Of a stretch of 64,000 nt of DNA, positions 53,870 to 64,000 are shown one piece after another (position 1 is the stretch's first letter; each line of letters begins with the position of its first letter). Position numbers and translations under genes: made by a program. The stretch covers positions 1-64,000 of the forward strand of contig WFNB01000069.1 of assembly GCA_015488755.1 (NCBI GenBank), written 5' to 3'. The notes under the pieces were generated by a model that saw only the letters and a list, made by a program, of their open reading frames with translations, ran no database searches and was not told the origin of the DNA. This stretch comes from Gammaproteobacteria bacterium (GTDB lineage: Bacteria; Pseudomonadota; Gammaproteobacteria; GRL18).

Positions 53870-54346
53870 CTAGATGTATTTTACGGCCACAATTTCATAT
53901 TCTTTATCACCATTAGGTGCCTTTACTAAAGCCACATCGTCCACCTCTTTACCAATCAATGCCATGGCAACAGGGGAAGACACAGATATTTTACCGGCTT
54001 TGATATTGGCTTCATCTTCACCCACAATTTGATAGGTGATTTCTTTGTCCTCATCTTCATCATAAATAACAACGGTAGTGCCAAAAATAACACGTCCGGT
54101 ATTTTTCATGCTGGTCACATCAATAATCTGGGCATTTGAAAGCTTGCCTTCAATGTCTTTTATACGTCCTTCAATAAAGCCTTGTTCTTCACGAGCAGCA
54201 TGATATTCAGCATTTTCTTTTAAGTCTCCGTGTTCACGAGCCTCGGCAATTGCCTGAATGACTTTAGGACGACGCACAGACTTAAGTTCTCTTAATTCTA
54301 TATCGAGCTTGTCGGCGCCCGCCTTGGTAAGAGGTACTTTATTCAT
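53870..54346 (-). CDS. greA: Transcription elongation factor GreA
   Basis: The 158-residue protein rescues backtracked RNA polymerase by stimulating transcript cleavage. The N-terminal coiled coil has [20 protein letters not shown], with the acidic tip residues D and E that reach the active site. The C-terminal globular domain has [18 protein letters not shown]. Length is the same as E. coli GreA. It follows carB by 46 bp and is likely in one transcript with carAB. Confidence 0.97.
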   Translation of the reverse strand: MNKVPLTKAGADKLDIELRELKSVRRPKVIQAIAEAREHGDLKENAEYHAAREEQGFIEGRIKDIEGKLSNAQIIDVTSMKNTGRVIFGTTVVIYDEDEDKEITYQIVGEDEANIKAGKISVSSPVAMALIGKEVDDVALVKAPNGDKEYEIVAVKYI

Positions 54347-54392
54347 TGAAATTTTCCTTTATTGGTACTTTATATTACCGAGTGTATGTAAT

Positions 54393-57300
54393 TTAGCTGT
54401 TCTTTAATGACTGATGCACATCTTGAATTCGGTACACATCAACATCCCCCTGATGAATACCATCTATCATCAATGCCTCACAAAGGGCATCAGCGGCGGT
54501 AATTGTCGTAGTATAAGTGACCTTATGTTGTAATGCCTGACGACGGATCATAGAAGAGGCTTCAATGGCCTTTTTACCCTCTGTGGTATTAACGATTAAA
54601 TTAATTTCTTCATTTTTAATCATATCCACAATATGAGGACGACCTTCCTGTACTTTATTGACCATGATGGTATCAATGCCTTGATCAGCTAACAGCTGAT
54701 GAGTACCCCGAGTCGTTAATACCTTAAAACCTAAAGACTGTATTTTCTTCACTAAATTAGCAACTTTAGGTTTATCTGCTTCACGCACACTGACAAAAGC
54801 ATTGCCTCCCATGGGCAAGTCAACCCCAGCAGAAAGTTGTGCCTTACCAAAGGCTTCACCAAACGTTTTACCCAAGCCCATTGCTTCACCTGTGGATTTC
54901 ATCTCAGGGCCAAGAATAGGGTCAACACCAGGAAATTTAATAAATGGGAATACGGACTCTTTCACTGAGAAAAACTCTGGTTTTGCTTCAATTAACTGAT
55001 TTTGTTCTTTAAGTGACTTGCCTGTCATACACAAAGCAGCCACCTTGGCTAAAGAAATTCCAGTTGCTTTGGACACAAACGGCACTGTCCGTGAAGCACG
55101 GGGGTTCACTTCTAAAACATAAATCTTATCATCTTTAATGGCAAATTGAGTGTTCATTAAACCAATAACACCTAGTTTTTTTGCCATTTTTGCCGCTTGA
55201 TCACGTAGGCGATCTTGCATTTCTTCAGATAAATTATAGGGTGGAATTGAGCAAGCAGAATCACCCGAGTGGACTCCCGCCTGTTCAATATGTTGCATAA
55301 TTCCGCCGATTAATACATTTTCACCATCACAAATAGCATCAACATCCACTTCAACAGCATCATCAAGAAAACGGTCTAATAGCACGGGGGCATTATTGGA
55401 AACTTTTACTGCATTACTCATGTAAGTACGCAATTCATCTTCATTGTAAACAATCTCCATACCTCGACCACCCAGCACATAAGAGGGACGAACTACGATG
55501 GGATAGCCTACTTCTTCAGCTAAAATAACCGCTGATTCAATATCACTGGCGGTACGATTAGGTGGCTGTAATAAGCCCAGCTCATTAATCATTTCTTGAA
55601 AGCGTTCTCGATCTTCGGCCAAATCAATGGAATCTGGGGTGGTACCAATAATATTAGCACCCGCTGCTTCTAAAGCACGAGCCAACTTCAGTGGTGTTTG
55701 ACCACCATATTGGACAATAACGCCTTTAGGTTGTTCTAAATCTATCAGCTCTAAGACATCTTCTAAGGTCAGTGGCTCAAAATACAGACGATCGGAGGTA
55801 TCATAATCGGTGGAAACCGTTTCTGGATTACAATTGACCATAATGGTTTCAAAACCATCATCACGACAAGCGTGAGCCGCATGCACACAACAATAATCAA
55901 ATTCAATCCCCTGACCAATTCGGTTAGGGCCTCCGCCTAAGACCATTATTTTATCTTTCTTGGATGGTAAGGCCTCACATTCTTCTTCATAAGTGGAGTA
56001 CATATACGCCGTATCAGAGGCAAACTCTGCCGCACAGGAGTCCACTCGTTTATAGACGGGACGAATATTATGTGACTGACGGTATTTTCTGACCGTTGCT
56101 TCATCTGAACCTAACAATTTGGCAAGACGACTGTCTGAGAAGCCTTTGCGTTTAAGTTCAAATAAAAAGTCCGTATCAATATCCAGTACATGTTTACCAC
56201 GAATACTTTCTTCTAACTGAATTAACTCTTCAATTTGTATTAAAAACCAAGGATCAATTCCGGTTAAAATTTGAATATCATCTAAGCTGAGACCTTTGCG
56301 AAAGGCATCACCAATATACCAGATACGGTGGGCACCCGGTACCCGCAAGGCATGGCGCAAAGCATCCATCACTTCAGCATCGGTATCCCCTTCTAGATCC
56401 TGAACCATTTCGGTAAAACCATCCGTATCAACTTCCAACGAACGTAAGGCTTTTTGTAAGGATTCTTGAAAGGTACGGCCAATGGACATGGCTTCGCCAA
56501 CCGATTTCATTTGTGTTGTCAAAGTATCATCGGCTTGAGGGAATTTTTCAAAGGTGAAACGGGGTACTTTAGTAACCACATAATCCAAGGTTGGTTCAAA
56601 TGAGGCTGGCGTTGTACCACCAGTAATTTCATTGTCTAATTCATCAAGGGTGTAACCCACAGCTAATTTTGCCGCCACCTTAGCAATAGGAAAACCCGTC
56701 GCTTTGGATGCTAGCGCTGATGAACGGGATACACGAGGATTCATCTCAATAATAATCAGCCGACCATCTTTAGGGTTAACTGCAAACTGCACATTAGAAC
56801 CACCGGTATCCACTCCAATTTCACGCAATACAGCCAAGGAGGCATTACGCATAATCTGGTATTCTTTATCTGTTAGTGTTTGTGCGGGTGCAATGGTAAT
56901 TGAGTCACCCGTATGAACACCCATCGCATCAAAATTTTCAATGGAGCAGATAATAATACAATTATCTTTTTGGTCTCTGACCACTTCCATTTCATATTCT
57001 TTCCAACCAATAATGGATTCCTCGATAAGTAATTCATTGGTTGGAGACATATCCAGACCACGCTCACAAATCTCAACAAATTCTTCTTTATTGTAAGCAA
57101 TACCACCACCACTGCCACCCATAGTAAACGATGGTCGAATGATAATAGGAAAAGCACCCAGTTCTTTTTGAACCGTATTCGCTTCTTCCATGGTATGGGC
57201 AATAAAGGCCTTGGGCATATCCAAGCCGATTTTTATCATTGCCTGACGAAACAGGTCACGATCTTCGGCTTTATTAATGGCTTTTTTGTCCGCACCAATC

Positions 57301-57644
57301 ATTTCAACATGATATTGAGCCAGTACACCTTCACGATCCAAATCCAAAGCACAGTTTAATGCAGTTTGACCACCCATGGTGGGTAATAAGGCATCAGGAC
57401 GTTCTTTTTCAATAATATTAGCCACCACTTTCCAATGGATAGGCTCAATATAAGTCGCATCGGCCAATTCAGGATCGGTCATAATAGTGGCCGGATTCGA
57501 GTTGACTAGAATCACCCGATAGCCTTCATCCTTAAGCGCTTTACACGCCTGCGCTCCAGAATAATCAAACTCACAGGCCTGACCAATGACGATTGGACCG
57601 GCACCAATAATCAAAATACTCTTTATATCATCACGTTTTGGCAT
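54393..57644 (-). CDS. carB: Carbamoyl-phosphate synthase large subunit
   Basis: The 1083-residue enzyme makes carbamoyl phosphate for pyrimidines and arginine. Two homologous halves are seen. The first starts [20 protein letters not shown] with ATP-grasp signatures ([31 protein letters not shown]). The second starts [20 protein letters not shown] ([34 protein letters not shown]). The last 140 residues are the MGS-like allosteric domain. Length is normal. It follows carA by 73 bp and precedes greA. Confidence 0.98.
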   Translation of the reverse strand: MPKRDDIKSILIIGAGPIVIGQACEFDYSGAQACKALKDEGYRVILVNSNPATIMTDPELADATYIEPIHWKVVANIIEKERPDALLPTMGGQTALNCALDLDREGVLAQYHVEMIGADKKAINKAEDRDLFRQAMIKIGLDMPKAFIAHTMEEANTVQKELGAFPIIIRPSFTMGGSGGGIAYNKEEFVEICERGLDMSPTNELLIEESIIGWKEYEMEVVRDQKDNCIIICSIENFDAMGVHTGDSITIAPAQTLTDKEYQIMRNASLAVLREIGVDTGGSNVQFAVNPKDGRLIIIEMNPRVSRSSALASKATGFPIAKVAAKLAVGYTLDELDNEITGGTTPASFEPTLDYVVTKVPRFTFEKFPQADDTLTTQMKSVGEAMSIGRTFQESLQKALRSLEVDTDGFTEMVQDLEGDTDAEVMDALRHALRVPGAHRIWYIGDAFRKGLSLDDIQILTGIDPWFLIQIEELIQLEESIRGKHVLDIDTDFLFELKRKGFSDSRLAKLLGSDEATVRKYRQSHNIRPVYKRVDSCAAEFASDTAYMYSTYEEECEALPSKKDKIMVLGGGPNRIGQGIEFDYCCVHAAHACRDDGFETIMVNCNPETVSTDYDTSDRLYFEPLTLEDVLELIDLEQPKGVIVQYGGQTPLKLARALEAAGANIIGTTPDSIDLAEDRERFQEMINELGLLQPPNRTASDIESAVILAEEVGYPIVVRPSYVLGGRGMEIVYNEDELRTYMSNAVKVSNNAPVLLDRFLDDAVEVDVDAICDGENVLIGGIMQHIEQAGVHSGDSACSIPPYNLSEEMQDRLRDQAAKMAKKLGVIGLMNTQFAIKDDKIYVLEVNPRASRTVPFVSKATGISLAKVAALCMTGKSLKEQNQLIEAKPEFFSVKESVFPFIKFPGVDPILGPEMKSTGEAMGLGKTFGEAFGKAQLSAGVDLPMGGNAFVSVREADKPKVANLVKKIQSLGFKVLTTRGTHQLLADQGIDTIMVNKVQEGRPHIVDMIKNEEINLIVNTTEGKKAIEASSMIRRQALQHKVTYTTTITAADALCEALMIDGIHQGDVDVYRIQDVHQSLKNS

Positions 57645-57717
57645 TCTTTACTCACAAAGTTTGTGTGTGCGCTTATTTTAAGCGATATTATTCAACAATT
57701 TATAGACTTATTTTTAT

Positions 57718-58917
57718 TTACTTATTCTGCTCAATCAGCTCAATGAAGTGATCAAACAAAGGGGCAACATCATGTGGACCTGGACTGGCTTCAGGATGCC
57801 CCTGAAAACTAAAAGCAGGCTTATCTGTGCGATGAACACCTTGCAATGAACCGTCAAAAAGGGACTTGTGAGTAGCTTTAAGGGTCTTGGGCAAACTGGC
57901 TTCATCGACCGCAAAACCATGATTTTGACTGGTGATCATCACCGTTTTTGTGGCCAAATCACTCACTGGATGATTAGCACCATGATGGCCAAATTTCATT
58001 TTCACTGTTTTAGCGCCACTGGCAAGAGAAAGTAATTGATGTCCTAAACAAATACCAAAGACGGGTTTACCACTGTCAAGAATATCCGTAATGGCTTCAA
58101 TTGCATAATCACAAGGTTCTGGGTCACCTGGGCCATTGGACAAAAAGATGCCATCAGGATCCATAGCCAAGACCTCACTGGCCTTAGTTTTTGCTGGTAC
58201 AACTGTTACTTTACAGCCTCTGTCTACTAGCATTCTTAAAATATTTTTCTTAACACCATAATCATAAGCAACCACATGATAAGCTAAGTCGGTCACGCTG
58301 TCAGTCGCATTGCTTGCTAATGACCAACTGCCCTGTGTCCATTCATAGGATGCACTGGTGGTAACAACCTGAGCTAAGTCCATTCCTTTTAAACCAGGGA
58401 AAGCCTGAGCTGAGGCAATAGCAGCATCTGAGTCAATACGATTAACATCTGAACTAACACCTAAACTAGCATCTGAAGAGATGGCCACAATAGTGCCATT
58501 TTGCGCCCCTTTATCACGTAGAATACGGGTGAGTTTTCGCGTATCAATGTCCGCTATCGCCACAATATTATGTTTCACGAGATAGTCCGATAATGACATT
58601 TCAGCACGCCAACTAGACATTAAACGAGGTAAATCACGGATCACCAAACCTCGGGCATGAATAATATCGGATTCTTCGTCCCCTAAATTCACCCCTGTAT
58701 TACCAATATGAGGATAGGTCAAGGTCACAATCTGTTCTTTGTATGAAGGATCGGTCAGGATTTCCTGATAGCCTGTCATGGAGGTATTAAATACCACCTC
58801 ACCAACAGTTTGTCCTATAGCACCAATTGCTTTACCACGAAAAATAGTGCCATCTTCAAGAGCCAGAATAGCCGGTGCCATTGCTAAGTTAGCAATATTT
58901 TTGTCAGAGCAGGTCAA
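57718..58917 (-). CDS. carA: Carbamoyl-phosphate synthase small subunit (glutaminase)
   Basis: The roughly 390-residue subunit releases ammonia from glutamine. [10 protein letters not shown] holds the catalytic Cys and [11 protein letters not shown] the His-Glu pair; [11 protein letters not shown] is the oxyanion-side loop. The start is uncertain. TTG 58917 has a good ribosome binding site (GGGAGAG), but the family usually begins near ATG 58881 ([11 protein letters not shown]), which has none. The longer form is given. The 728 bp upstream hold no clear regulatory motif apart from general AT-rich sequence. Confidence 0.95.
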   Translation of the reverse strand: MTCSDKNIANLAMAPAILALEDGTIFRGKAIGAIGQTVGEVVFNTSMTGYQEILTDPSYKEQIVTLTYPHIGNTGVNLGDEESDIIHARGLVIRDLPRLMSSWRAEMSLSDYLVKHNIVAIADIDTRKLTRILRDKGAQNGTIVAISSDASLGVSSDVNRIDSDAAIASAQAFPGLKGMDLAQVVTTSASYEWTQGSWSLASNATDSVTDLAYHVVAYDYGVKKNILRMLVDRGCKVTVVPAKTKASEVLAMDPDGIFLSNGPGDPEPCDYAIEAITDILDSGKPVFGICLGHQLLSLASGAKTVKMKFGHHGANHPVSDLATKTVMITSQNHGFAVDEASLPKTLKATHKSLFDGSLQGVHRTDKPAFSFQGHPEASPGPHDVAPLFDHFIELIEQNK

Positions 58918-59245
58918 TGATCTCTCCCATAAAGTCTATATACACAAACGGGACGCCCATAGTTATCATTATGGGTGTCCCGATTTAACCCTCGAATTTT
59001 ACAAAAATCTACAAATTCTGTCCATCTTAAACTGAGTTTATTGCTAAATAAATGGATATTTATTAGCAATGACTAAAATATCAATTTGCACCTATCTGCA
59101 TTCTAAGTAAATAGTGTTCGCTCATCTGAGTGATTTCAGTAAGACCCATTTGTTTTTGCCAAATAACTCGTGTAATAGCCTTAGCTATTGTGCCAGTAAT
59201 CCCTCGCCACTTTGATAAATATAACTTAATAAAGTTAGCAATAAT

Positions 59246-59338
59246 CCTAAATAAATCAGTTGAATCGTAGCGAGAATGATCAGAGTGCTGGAGATACAAG
59301 GATTTGCAGGTTATTTTGACTTTATTCGTAGTCACCCT
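59246..59338. repeat. Palindromic repeat family A, left part (MITE-like)
   Basis: CCTAAATAAATCAGTTGAA (59246-59264) is the outer arm, the reverse complement of 310-328. Positions 59287-59338 are identical to 194-245 over 52 bp. The right half of the palindrome seen at 246-328 is absent; the sequence changes at 59339. So each of the two copies keeps a different half, and together they outline a palindromic unit. A frame of 84 codons crossing this repeat on the minus strand is not taken as a gene. Confidence 0.65.
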
Positions 59339-59350
59339 TGTATGATGAAA

Positions 59351-59509
59351 CTAAAGGATACTTGTATGATGCGCACATTGTAAAAATAAATCCACTTCTT
59401 TTATTGACGGATCAGCCATTGTGCTGGCCATCGCTTCCATAGCCACCAAACCAATATGATTGATATATGCAATAGAAGTGCTTGGTAGACACTGGCCATT
59501 ATGCGCCAT
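59351..59509 (-). pseudogene. Possible gene remnant, 52 codons, unrecognised
   Basis: The minus-strand frame from ATG 59509 reads MAHNGQCLPSTSIAYINHIG, continues LVAMEAMASTMADPSIKEV and ends DLFLQCAHHTSIL. The composition looks coding, with a sensible mix of residues and a long helical stretch, but it is short, has no ribosome binding site and matches nothing I recognise. It lies in the 728-bp gap between carA and relA, where a half-repeat also lies. It may be the end of a lost gene. The rest of the gap (58918-59245 and 59510-59645) shows nothing I can name. Confidence 0.25.
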
Positions 59510-59645
59510 AGACGCAAAGTTTCAAGCTTTTATATAGATTTCCTGTTTCCAAAGCATGTAGTCGCCTAAATTTTCAAATATGGAATGATTAGCTGGCAGG
59601 TGCTAAAATAGCCCGAATTTAATATAGAAATTAAACCAATCTTAT

Positions 59646-61601
59646 ATGAAACACAGCCAATTTGACGGTATTATTGACACGCATCACAATACAGATTTAC
59701 TCAAAGAACTCAGTCACAATATAGATGACAGCACTCATTTAGCACAGCTCAAACGAGCCTATTCTTATATTTCTTCTGTTTTTGATGACAATGATCCTCG
59801 CCCTAGTGCATTAAATATTGCCTTAATTTTAAAACATCTGGGTGTTGACAGCGAAACCCTTATTGCCACTTTATTGAGTGACCCACGATTGCGTGATCTA
59901 CTCGACAATTATACCATTGATCAAGAATTTGGCTCCACGATTGCTAATTTGGTCAAGCATGTTAATTGGCTTAACACCTTTAAAGAGTGTTCAGAACATT
60001 TATCTTATATTCCTGCTGAGTCCGAATCCTTGCACCGTATGTTACTGGCCACCATTGACGATGTTCGAGCCGTACTCATTAAACTGGCTTTTCGTATCCA
60101 GCGTCTTCGAGAATTGAAGAATGAAAGCACAAAAATGCAGCAGTGCATTAGCCTTGAAACAATGGATATTTATGCCCCTCTAGCAAATCGTTTGGGCATC
60201 TCTAGCCTTAAATGGGAATTAGAAGATTTAGCTTTTCGCTACATTGATAATACCTCTTATAAATCTTTAGCAAAATCTATGGCAGATAAACGCTCTGATA
60301 GAGAAGCCTATATTGATTTATTTGTCCTGCACTTAAAAAATCATCTGGTGCAGTCTACTATTAAAGCCAGTAGCATAGAAGGTCGGCCAAAGCATTTATA
60401 TAGCATTTGGAAAAAAATGCAAAAGAAAAAAATGCAATTACATGAATTGTCCGACTTACTTGCCGTGCGTATTATTGCTGAAAATTTACCTCAATGTTAT
60501 TCCATTCTTGGTATTATACACAATCAATGGCAACACCTGCCCCATGAATTTGATGACTATATTGCCAATCCAAAAGATAATGGCTACCAGTCAATTCATA
60601 CCGCCATTATTGATCACCAACATCAAGTGATTGAGATCCAGATCCGTACTCAAGAAATGCATGATTTTGCTGAGCAAGGTGTGGCTGCACACTGGCGCTA
60701 CAAAGAAGGCAGTAATCAAGATGTCGCCTTAGAAAAAACCATTTCAGCACTACGTCAATTATTAGATAATCAGATTGATAATGACACCTTATTAGAAGAG
60801 TTTAAAACAGAATTTTTTCATGATCAATTATTGGTCATGACCCCTAAAAAAGAAATAAAATCTCTACCTAAAGGAGCAACTGCTCTGGATTTTGCTTATA
60901 GCATCCATACCGAAGTAGGACACCAATGCATTGGTGCTCTAGTCAATGGTCATCGAGTGCCTCTAAGCTATTCACTCAATTCTGGTGAATGCATAGAAAT
61001 ATTAACGGACAAAAAATCCTCTCCTCATTTATACTGGCTGGATCATAGAAAAAAATATGTGAGCACCGTTCGAGCGAGGTCATGCATTAGACAATGGTTT
61101 AAAGTCTTATTTAAAGATAATGATAATAATCCTGTGGTGTCAAGTAAACACTTACAAGGCATTGGCGATCACAATATTAATTTGGCAAATTGTTGTGCAC
61201 CACAAATAGGTGATAAAATTATTGGTGAACTACTCTCATCTAAAAGCATACAAATTCATCATAAAAACTGCCCAGAAATATTGCTTAAAACCGCACAGAA
61301 AAATCAACATCAAAAATTAATCGAGCTCAACTGGGGCGAACATTCCAGTAAAGAGAAAATCAACATACAAATTGATGCCTTTGATCGCCAAGGATTATTA
61401 CAAGATGTCACAACCTTGCTTAATCAGGCACAAGTGAATGTACTTAAAGCACATACAGAGACAGATAGTATTGATCAATCTGTTTCTATGGAACTGACTA
61501 TAGAGGTGAATTCAGATACTCAATATGATCCCTTATTAAAGCAGATACAACAAATACCAAATATTTTTCAGGCCACTTATTCTGATCCATCCAGTCGATA
61601 G
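59646..61601 (+). CDS. relA: RelA-type (p)ppGpp synthetase with a degenerate hydrolase domain
   Basis: The 651-residue protein makes the alarmone (p)ppGpp, typically when amino acids run short. The first 190 residues follow the hydrolase fold but lack the HD metal motif (LLSDPRLRD stands in its place), so hydrolysis is unlikely. The synthetase domain has GRPKHLYSIWKKMQ, then EFDDYIANPKDNGYQSIHT with the acidic ExDD form (E301, D303, D304) that marks RelA rather than SpoT. QIRTQEMHDFAEQGVAAHWR follows. TGS (about 400-460) and C-terminal ACT domains are present. It is about 90 residues shorter than E. coli RelA. It is transcribed alone, divergent from carA. Confidence 0.93.
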   Translation: MKHSQFDGIIDTHHNTDLLKELSHNIDDSTHLAQLKRAYSYISSVFDDNDPRPSALNIALILKHLGVDSETLIATLLSDPRLRDLLDNYTIDQEFGSTIANLVKHVNWLNTFKECSEHLSYIPAESESLHRMLLATIDDVRAVLIKLAFRIQRLRELKNESTKMQQCISLETMDIYAPLANRLGISSLKWELEDLAFRYIDNTSYKSLAKSMADKRSDREAYIDLFVLHLKNHLVQSTIKASSIEGRPKHLYSIWKKMQKKKMQLHELSDLLAVRIIAENLPQCYSILGIIHNQWQHLPHEFDDYIANPKDNGYQSIHTAIIDHQHQVIEIQIRTQEMHDFAEQGVAAHWRYKEGSNQDVALEKTISALRQLLDNQIDNDTLLEEFKTEFFHDQLLVMTPKKEIKSLPKGATALDFAYSIHTEVGHQCIGALVNGHRVPLSYSLNSGECIEILTDKKSSPHLYWLDHRKKYVSTVRARSCIRQWFKVLFKDNDNNPVVSSKHLQGIGDHNINLANCCAPQIGDKIIGELLSSKSIQIHHKNCPEILLKTAQKNQHQKLIELNWGEHSSKEKINIQIDAFDRQGLLQDVTTLLNQAQVNVLKAHTETDSIDQSVSMELTIEVNSDTQYDPLLKQIQQIPNIFQATYSDPSSR

Positions 61602-61842
61602 AGGCGTTTTATTTTACACATTCTATCAAAACCACAGCAAGTTCTCTTCATTTATCATGCTGCATCCGTTCTTTTGCGCTTTGATTATCCGCAACTGCGG
61701 TATAAAAAGCATACTCAAATCCTGTTAAACCAAGTTCATTGCATCATTTAACCTAAATAAATCATGACTGGCACAATATCATTGAAAAATATCAGGATTT
61801 AGCAGGTTTTGGGATCTCTAAAGATAAGCTATCCAGTAAAGA

Positions 61843-62331
61843 TCATGGGGTTATTTCTACACGTTTTTCGATCATTGGCGTACTATTTAATGCCCCTAGC
61901 AGCCACCATGTTCCAGTGGGATCAACCATTGGGTTCAATCCATACCAACACCATTGATGATAACTACTCCCTTTAGGGGTAAAAGGTTTGGTGTCCAACT
62001 TAAATACTACAAGCCCCGAAGAATCAACAAATTGACAAGTAAACTGGTAGCTTTTACCCGCTTCTAGATTATAAAAGGTAGCAAAAAAATATATCTTTTT
62101 TTCTTGTAATGAAATCTCTGAGCGAGAATCAAGTGGCTTATTTTGTTTACTCATCCCCGTTGATATGACACTTTTAAACTGAATATTCTCTTCTTTTGAC
62201 CAATTGAGAAGATCACAACATAGCACCACAAATACTAAAAGAGTCAAACTAACAACAAGCAGCCCAGCAATCAGCAACCTAACCCGATTGTCAGCTAAAA
62301 AATTAGCTACCTCAATACGCTTCTTATCCAT
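61843..62331 (-). CDS. Hypothetical protein with one membrane anchor
   Basis: I do not recognise this 162-residue protein. Residues 18-40 (VRLLIAGLLVVSLTLLVFVV) form a membrane helix after a short positive N-terminus, so the rest should lie outside the cytoplasm. The C-terminal part looks beta-rich: FFATFYNLEAGKSYQFTCQF, then SSGLVVFKL, a Trp-rich HQWCWYGLNP, DPTGTWWLLGAL and KRVEITP. That pattern suggests an Ig-like or DUF2914-like fold, without firm support. It lies between relA and the sulfur-globule-like gene, on the opposite strand to both. Confidence 0.6.
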   Translation of the reverse strand: MDKKRIEVANFLADNRVRLLIAGLLVVSLTLLVFVVLCCDLLNWSKEENIQFKSVISTGMSKQNKPLDSRSEISLQEKKIYFFATFYNLEAGKSYQFTCQFVDSSGLVVFKLDTKPFTPKGSSYHQWCWYGLNPMVDPTGTWWLLGALNSTPMIEKRVEITP

Positions 62332-62600
62332 ATTAATTATGTCTTACCATTAACCTAAACAAACAATTCATATCGGAACTTTACCATAAGATTGCCTCTT
62401 AAAATAATAGTTTTTAATATTAATACTTGCTTATATTAAAATTCAAAGATATACTATCCCTACCATATAAAAAGATTGAAAAAATAACTTTGTAGACTTA
62501 GCTTCAATACTAAGCTTAAGGGAGTTTTTATCAATTAAAAACGTTTCAAACACATTTTTAAAAACACTACTTATTAAACATAATTTTCGGAGAGTATACA

Positions 62601-63206
62601 ATGAAAAAATTATTAATTGCTGCTGCAATCGCTGCTACTACTGCATCTATGAGCGTTTCTGCTTCTTCTTGGGGTCCTTGGGGTGATGGCAATAGCAACT
62701 CAAACTGGAATGGCAATGGCTATAACAACATGAACAACAATGCTAATGGCAATGGCTATGGCAATGGTTGGGGTGATGGTTCTGGTAATGCGGATATGGA
62801 TGGTGATGTTGAAATCACTATTAAAGGTCGTGGTCGTGGTCGTGGTAAAGGTAACACTCGTGGTTCAGCTTATGGTAATGGCAATAGCAACTACAATGGT
62901 TATAACAACATGAACTATCGTGGTAATGGCTATAATAACTACGCTAATGCACCATACGGCTATGGTTATGCACCTCGTCCAATGATGGCGCCTCAGCAAC
63001 AACCAATGATGGCTCCTCAACCAATGATGGCACCAAATCCACAAGCTAAAGCTCAGTATGAAGCTCATCAAAAGCACATGCAAGAAATGCAAGCTAAGCA
63101 ACAAGCACAAATGGAAGCGTCTCGTAAAGCATACGAAGAGAGAATGAAGCAGTGGTCAGCACAAGCTCCTGCGGCTCCAGTCGCACCAGCTCCTGCGGCT
63201 AAGTAA
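62601..63206 (+). CDS. Secreted Gly/Asn-rich protein resembling sulfur globule proteins
   Basis: The 201-residue protein begins with a signal peptide (MKKLLIAAAIAATTASMSVS, cut near ASA-S). A low-complexity region rich in Gly, Asn, Tyr and Trp follows: WGPWGDGN, repeated NGNGYNN blocks, GDVEITIKGRGRGRGKG. Next come three MMAPQ/MMAPN repeats, a Gln/Met/Lys-rich helical stretch (QKHMQEMQAKQQAQ) and an Ala/Pro tail. This composition and order resemble sulfur globule proteins, which coat periplasmic sulfur stores in sulfur-oxidising Gammaproteobacteria. It has a good ribosome binding site (CGGAGAG) and a strong terminator, which fits high expression. Repeats make remote matches easy, so the call is moderate. 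Confidence 0.65.
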   Translation: MKKLLIAAAIAATTASMSVSASSWGPWGDGNSNSNWNGNGYNNMNNNANGNGYGNGWGDGSGNADMDGDVEITIKGRGRGRGKGNTRGSAYGNGNSNYNGYNNMNYRGNGYNNYANAPYGYGYAPRPMMAPQQQPMMAPQPMMAPNPQAKAQYEAHQKHMQEMQAKQQAQMEASRKAYEERMKQWSAQAPAAPVAPAPAAK

Positions 63207-63254
63207 ATTTTATTAGCCTCTCACTTAACGGTTATTTACAATCGTTAAGTGACT

Positions 63255-63302
63255 AAAAAAGCCTGTTATTTTTATCTATCTGATAAAGTAACAGGCTTTT
63301 TT
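63255..63302. terminator. Strong bidirectional terminator
   Basis: AAAAAAGCCTGTTA (63255-63268) and TAACAGGCTTTTTT (63289-63302) form a perfect 14-bp inverted repeat around a 20-nt loop. T-runs appear on both strands, so it can end both the sulfur-globule-like transcript and the leftward GGDEF transcript, which stops 50 bp away. Confidence 0.9.
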
Positions 63303-63351
63303 ATGTTCAATGATACATTTTTCATTTCTCTAGCATTTAAAAATTACTGAG

Positions 63352-64000
63352 TTAAACCTCTTGCAATAGGCAATTATCGGCACACACTACCTGATTTCTG
63401 CCTCCTTCTTTGGCTTGATATAAAGCCATATCTGCTTGTTTGATTAGGTTTTCTAAGCTATCACAATCAGCACTCATCTGAACGACACCAAAGCTACAAG
63501 TAAGGTACAAATCGTCTAGTGCTGTCGTTTCAATGATCTGTCGGCAGTTTTCAGCTTTTTCATAAGCATAGTTCATATCACAATGGTTAAATAAGGCAAT
63601 AAATTCTTCACCACCAAAGCGAGCTAGGATGTCCTCATCTCGGCACTGTGCTTTGATCATCTGACTAATACTTTGTAACACCTTATCACCTATTGCATGG
63701 CCATGCTGATCATTAATGTGCTTAAAATGATCAATATCCATCATCACCAAACTCAACGGGTAGTGATGCCTTTTGGCCTCAGCAATTTTTTTATCGGCAC
63801 TGTCAAAAAAATAATGCCGATTATATAAGCCTGTTAATTGGTCATGCATGGCCATAGCCATTAATTTGTCATGTTGCAATTTAAGGGTAATGTGAGTGTT
63901 CACTCGCGCAGAAACAATTGAGGGGCGTATTGGCTTGGTAATATAATCAACGGCACCTAGTTGCAAGCCTTTTTCTTCTTCTTCTTCTTGATCACTGGCC
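63352..64000 (-). CDS. Receiver-GGDEF diguanylate cyclase, cut by the window end
   Basis: The frame is open to the right edge, so the gene starts outside the window. The first visible residues, ASDQEEEEEKGLQLGAVDYI followed by TKPI, are the end of a response-regulator receiver domain with its conserved Lys. After a short helix comes a GGDEF domain: MHDQLTGLYNRHYF, VMMDIDHFKHINDQHGH, then RFGGEEF, the active signature, and MALYQAKEGGRNQV. It should make cyclic di-GMP when its receiver is phosphorylated. No RXXD inhibitory site stands just before GGEEF (ILARFGGEEF). A TTG at 63966 is not the true start. Confidence 0.93.
   Translation of the reverse strand, partial: ASDQEEEEEKGLQLGAVDYITKPIRPSIVSARVNTHITLKLQHDKLMAMAMHDQLTGLYNRHYFFDSADKKIAEAKRHHYPLSLVMMDIDHFKHINDQHGHAIGDKVLQSISQMIKAQCRDEDILARFGGEEFIALFNHCDMNYAYEKAENCRQIIETTALDDLYLTCSFGVVQMSADCDSLENLIKQADMALYQAKEGGRNQVVCADNCLLQEV

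Noticed and set aside
59081-59335. Minus-strand frame of 84 codons upstream of relA
   Set aside because: Its start lies in the family A repeat and it matches nothing known; the repeat explains most of the open frame.
61741-61764. CCTAAATAAATCA near 61752, like the outer arm of repeat family A
   Set aside because: Only 13 AT-rich bases match and no palindrome follows, so it may be chance.

Overview
The window looks like a piece of an AT-rich gammaproteobacterial chromosome, most likely a sulfur oxidiser. The evidence is the gene order rlmE-ftsH-folP-glmM-tpiA-secG-tRNA-Leu-nuoA..N and greA-carB-carA, a nuo operon with separate nuoC and nuoD, and a secreted Gly/Asn-rich protein that resembles sulfur globule proteins. 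The species cannot be named from the sequence.

Region 1 (1-30.95 kb) is an accessory, defence-rich block. It starts with the tail of an IS66-family transposase and a palindromic repeat. A leftward CARF gene (NE0113/Csm6-like) and a leftward pair follow: a nucleoside-phosphorylase-like protein and a Gfo/Idh/MocA oxidoreductase. Divergent from these is a tight rightward five-gene cassette (4730-14255): a UPF1-like SF1 helicase, a winged-helix plus PIN protein, a coiled-coil protein, a ClpB-like AAA+ ATPase and an NrdG-like radical SAM protein. I know no name for this combination. A CRISPR array follows, with 22 repeats of 37 nt, 21 spacers of 34-35 nt and the leader on the left. Next come an intact yefM antitoxin and a dead yoeB.

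A leftward type III-D cas operon (28.6 to 16.7 kb) then encodes a DUF1874 ring nuclease, a Card1/Can2-like CARF nuclease, Cas10 with GGDD and no evident HD domain, a single Cas7, Csx10 (Cas5, with a helical tail), a double Cas7, Csx19, a large Cas7-insertion protein, Cas6 and a CARF-HEPN Csx1-type protein. No cas1 or cas2 was seen. The parts match those described for III-Dv complexes, except that Cas7 and Cas5 are not fused. Three CARF proteins and one ring nuclease imply cyclic-oligoadenylate signalling, probably cA4. A near-identical palindrome (core CAAGCTTGTCT) lies before the cas operon and twice between the divergent genes at 4.35-4.73 kb, which suggests one regulator for both. A hipBST toxin-antitoxin operon and a broken diguanylate cyclase close the block.

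Region 2 (31-46.2 kb) is the complete 14-gene nuo operon for respiratory complex I, read leftwards. Region 3 (46.7-58.9 kb) is housekeeping: tRNA-Leu(GAG), secG, tpiA, glmM, folP, ftsH, rlmE, yhbY, a truncated DUF4149 gene, greA, carB and carA. Two copies of a hairpin-rich MITE-like repeat lie here, one of them next to the truncated gene. Region 4 (59-64 kb) holds a gene-poor stretch with half a palindromic repeat, a relA-type ppGpp synthetase, a small membrane-anchored protein, the sulfur-globule-like protein with a strong terminator, and a receiver-GGDEF protein cut by the window end.
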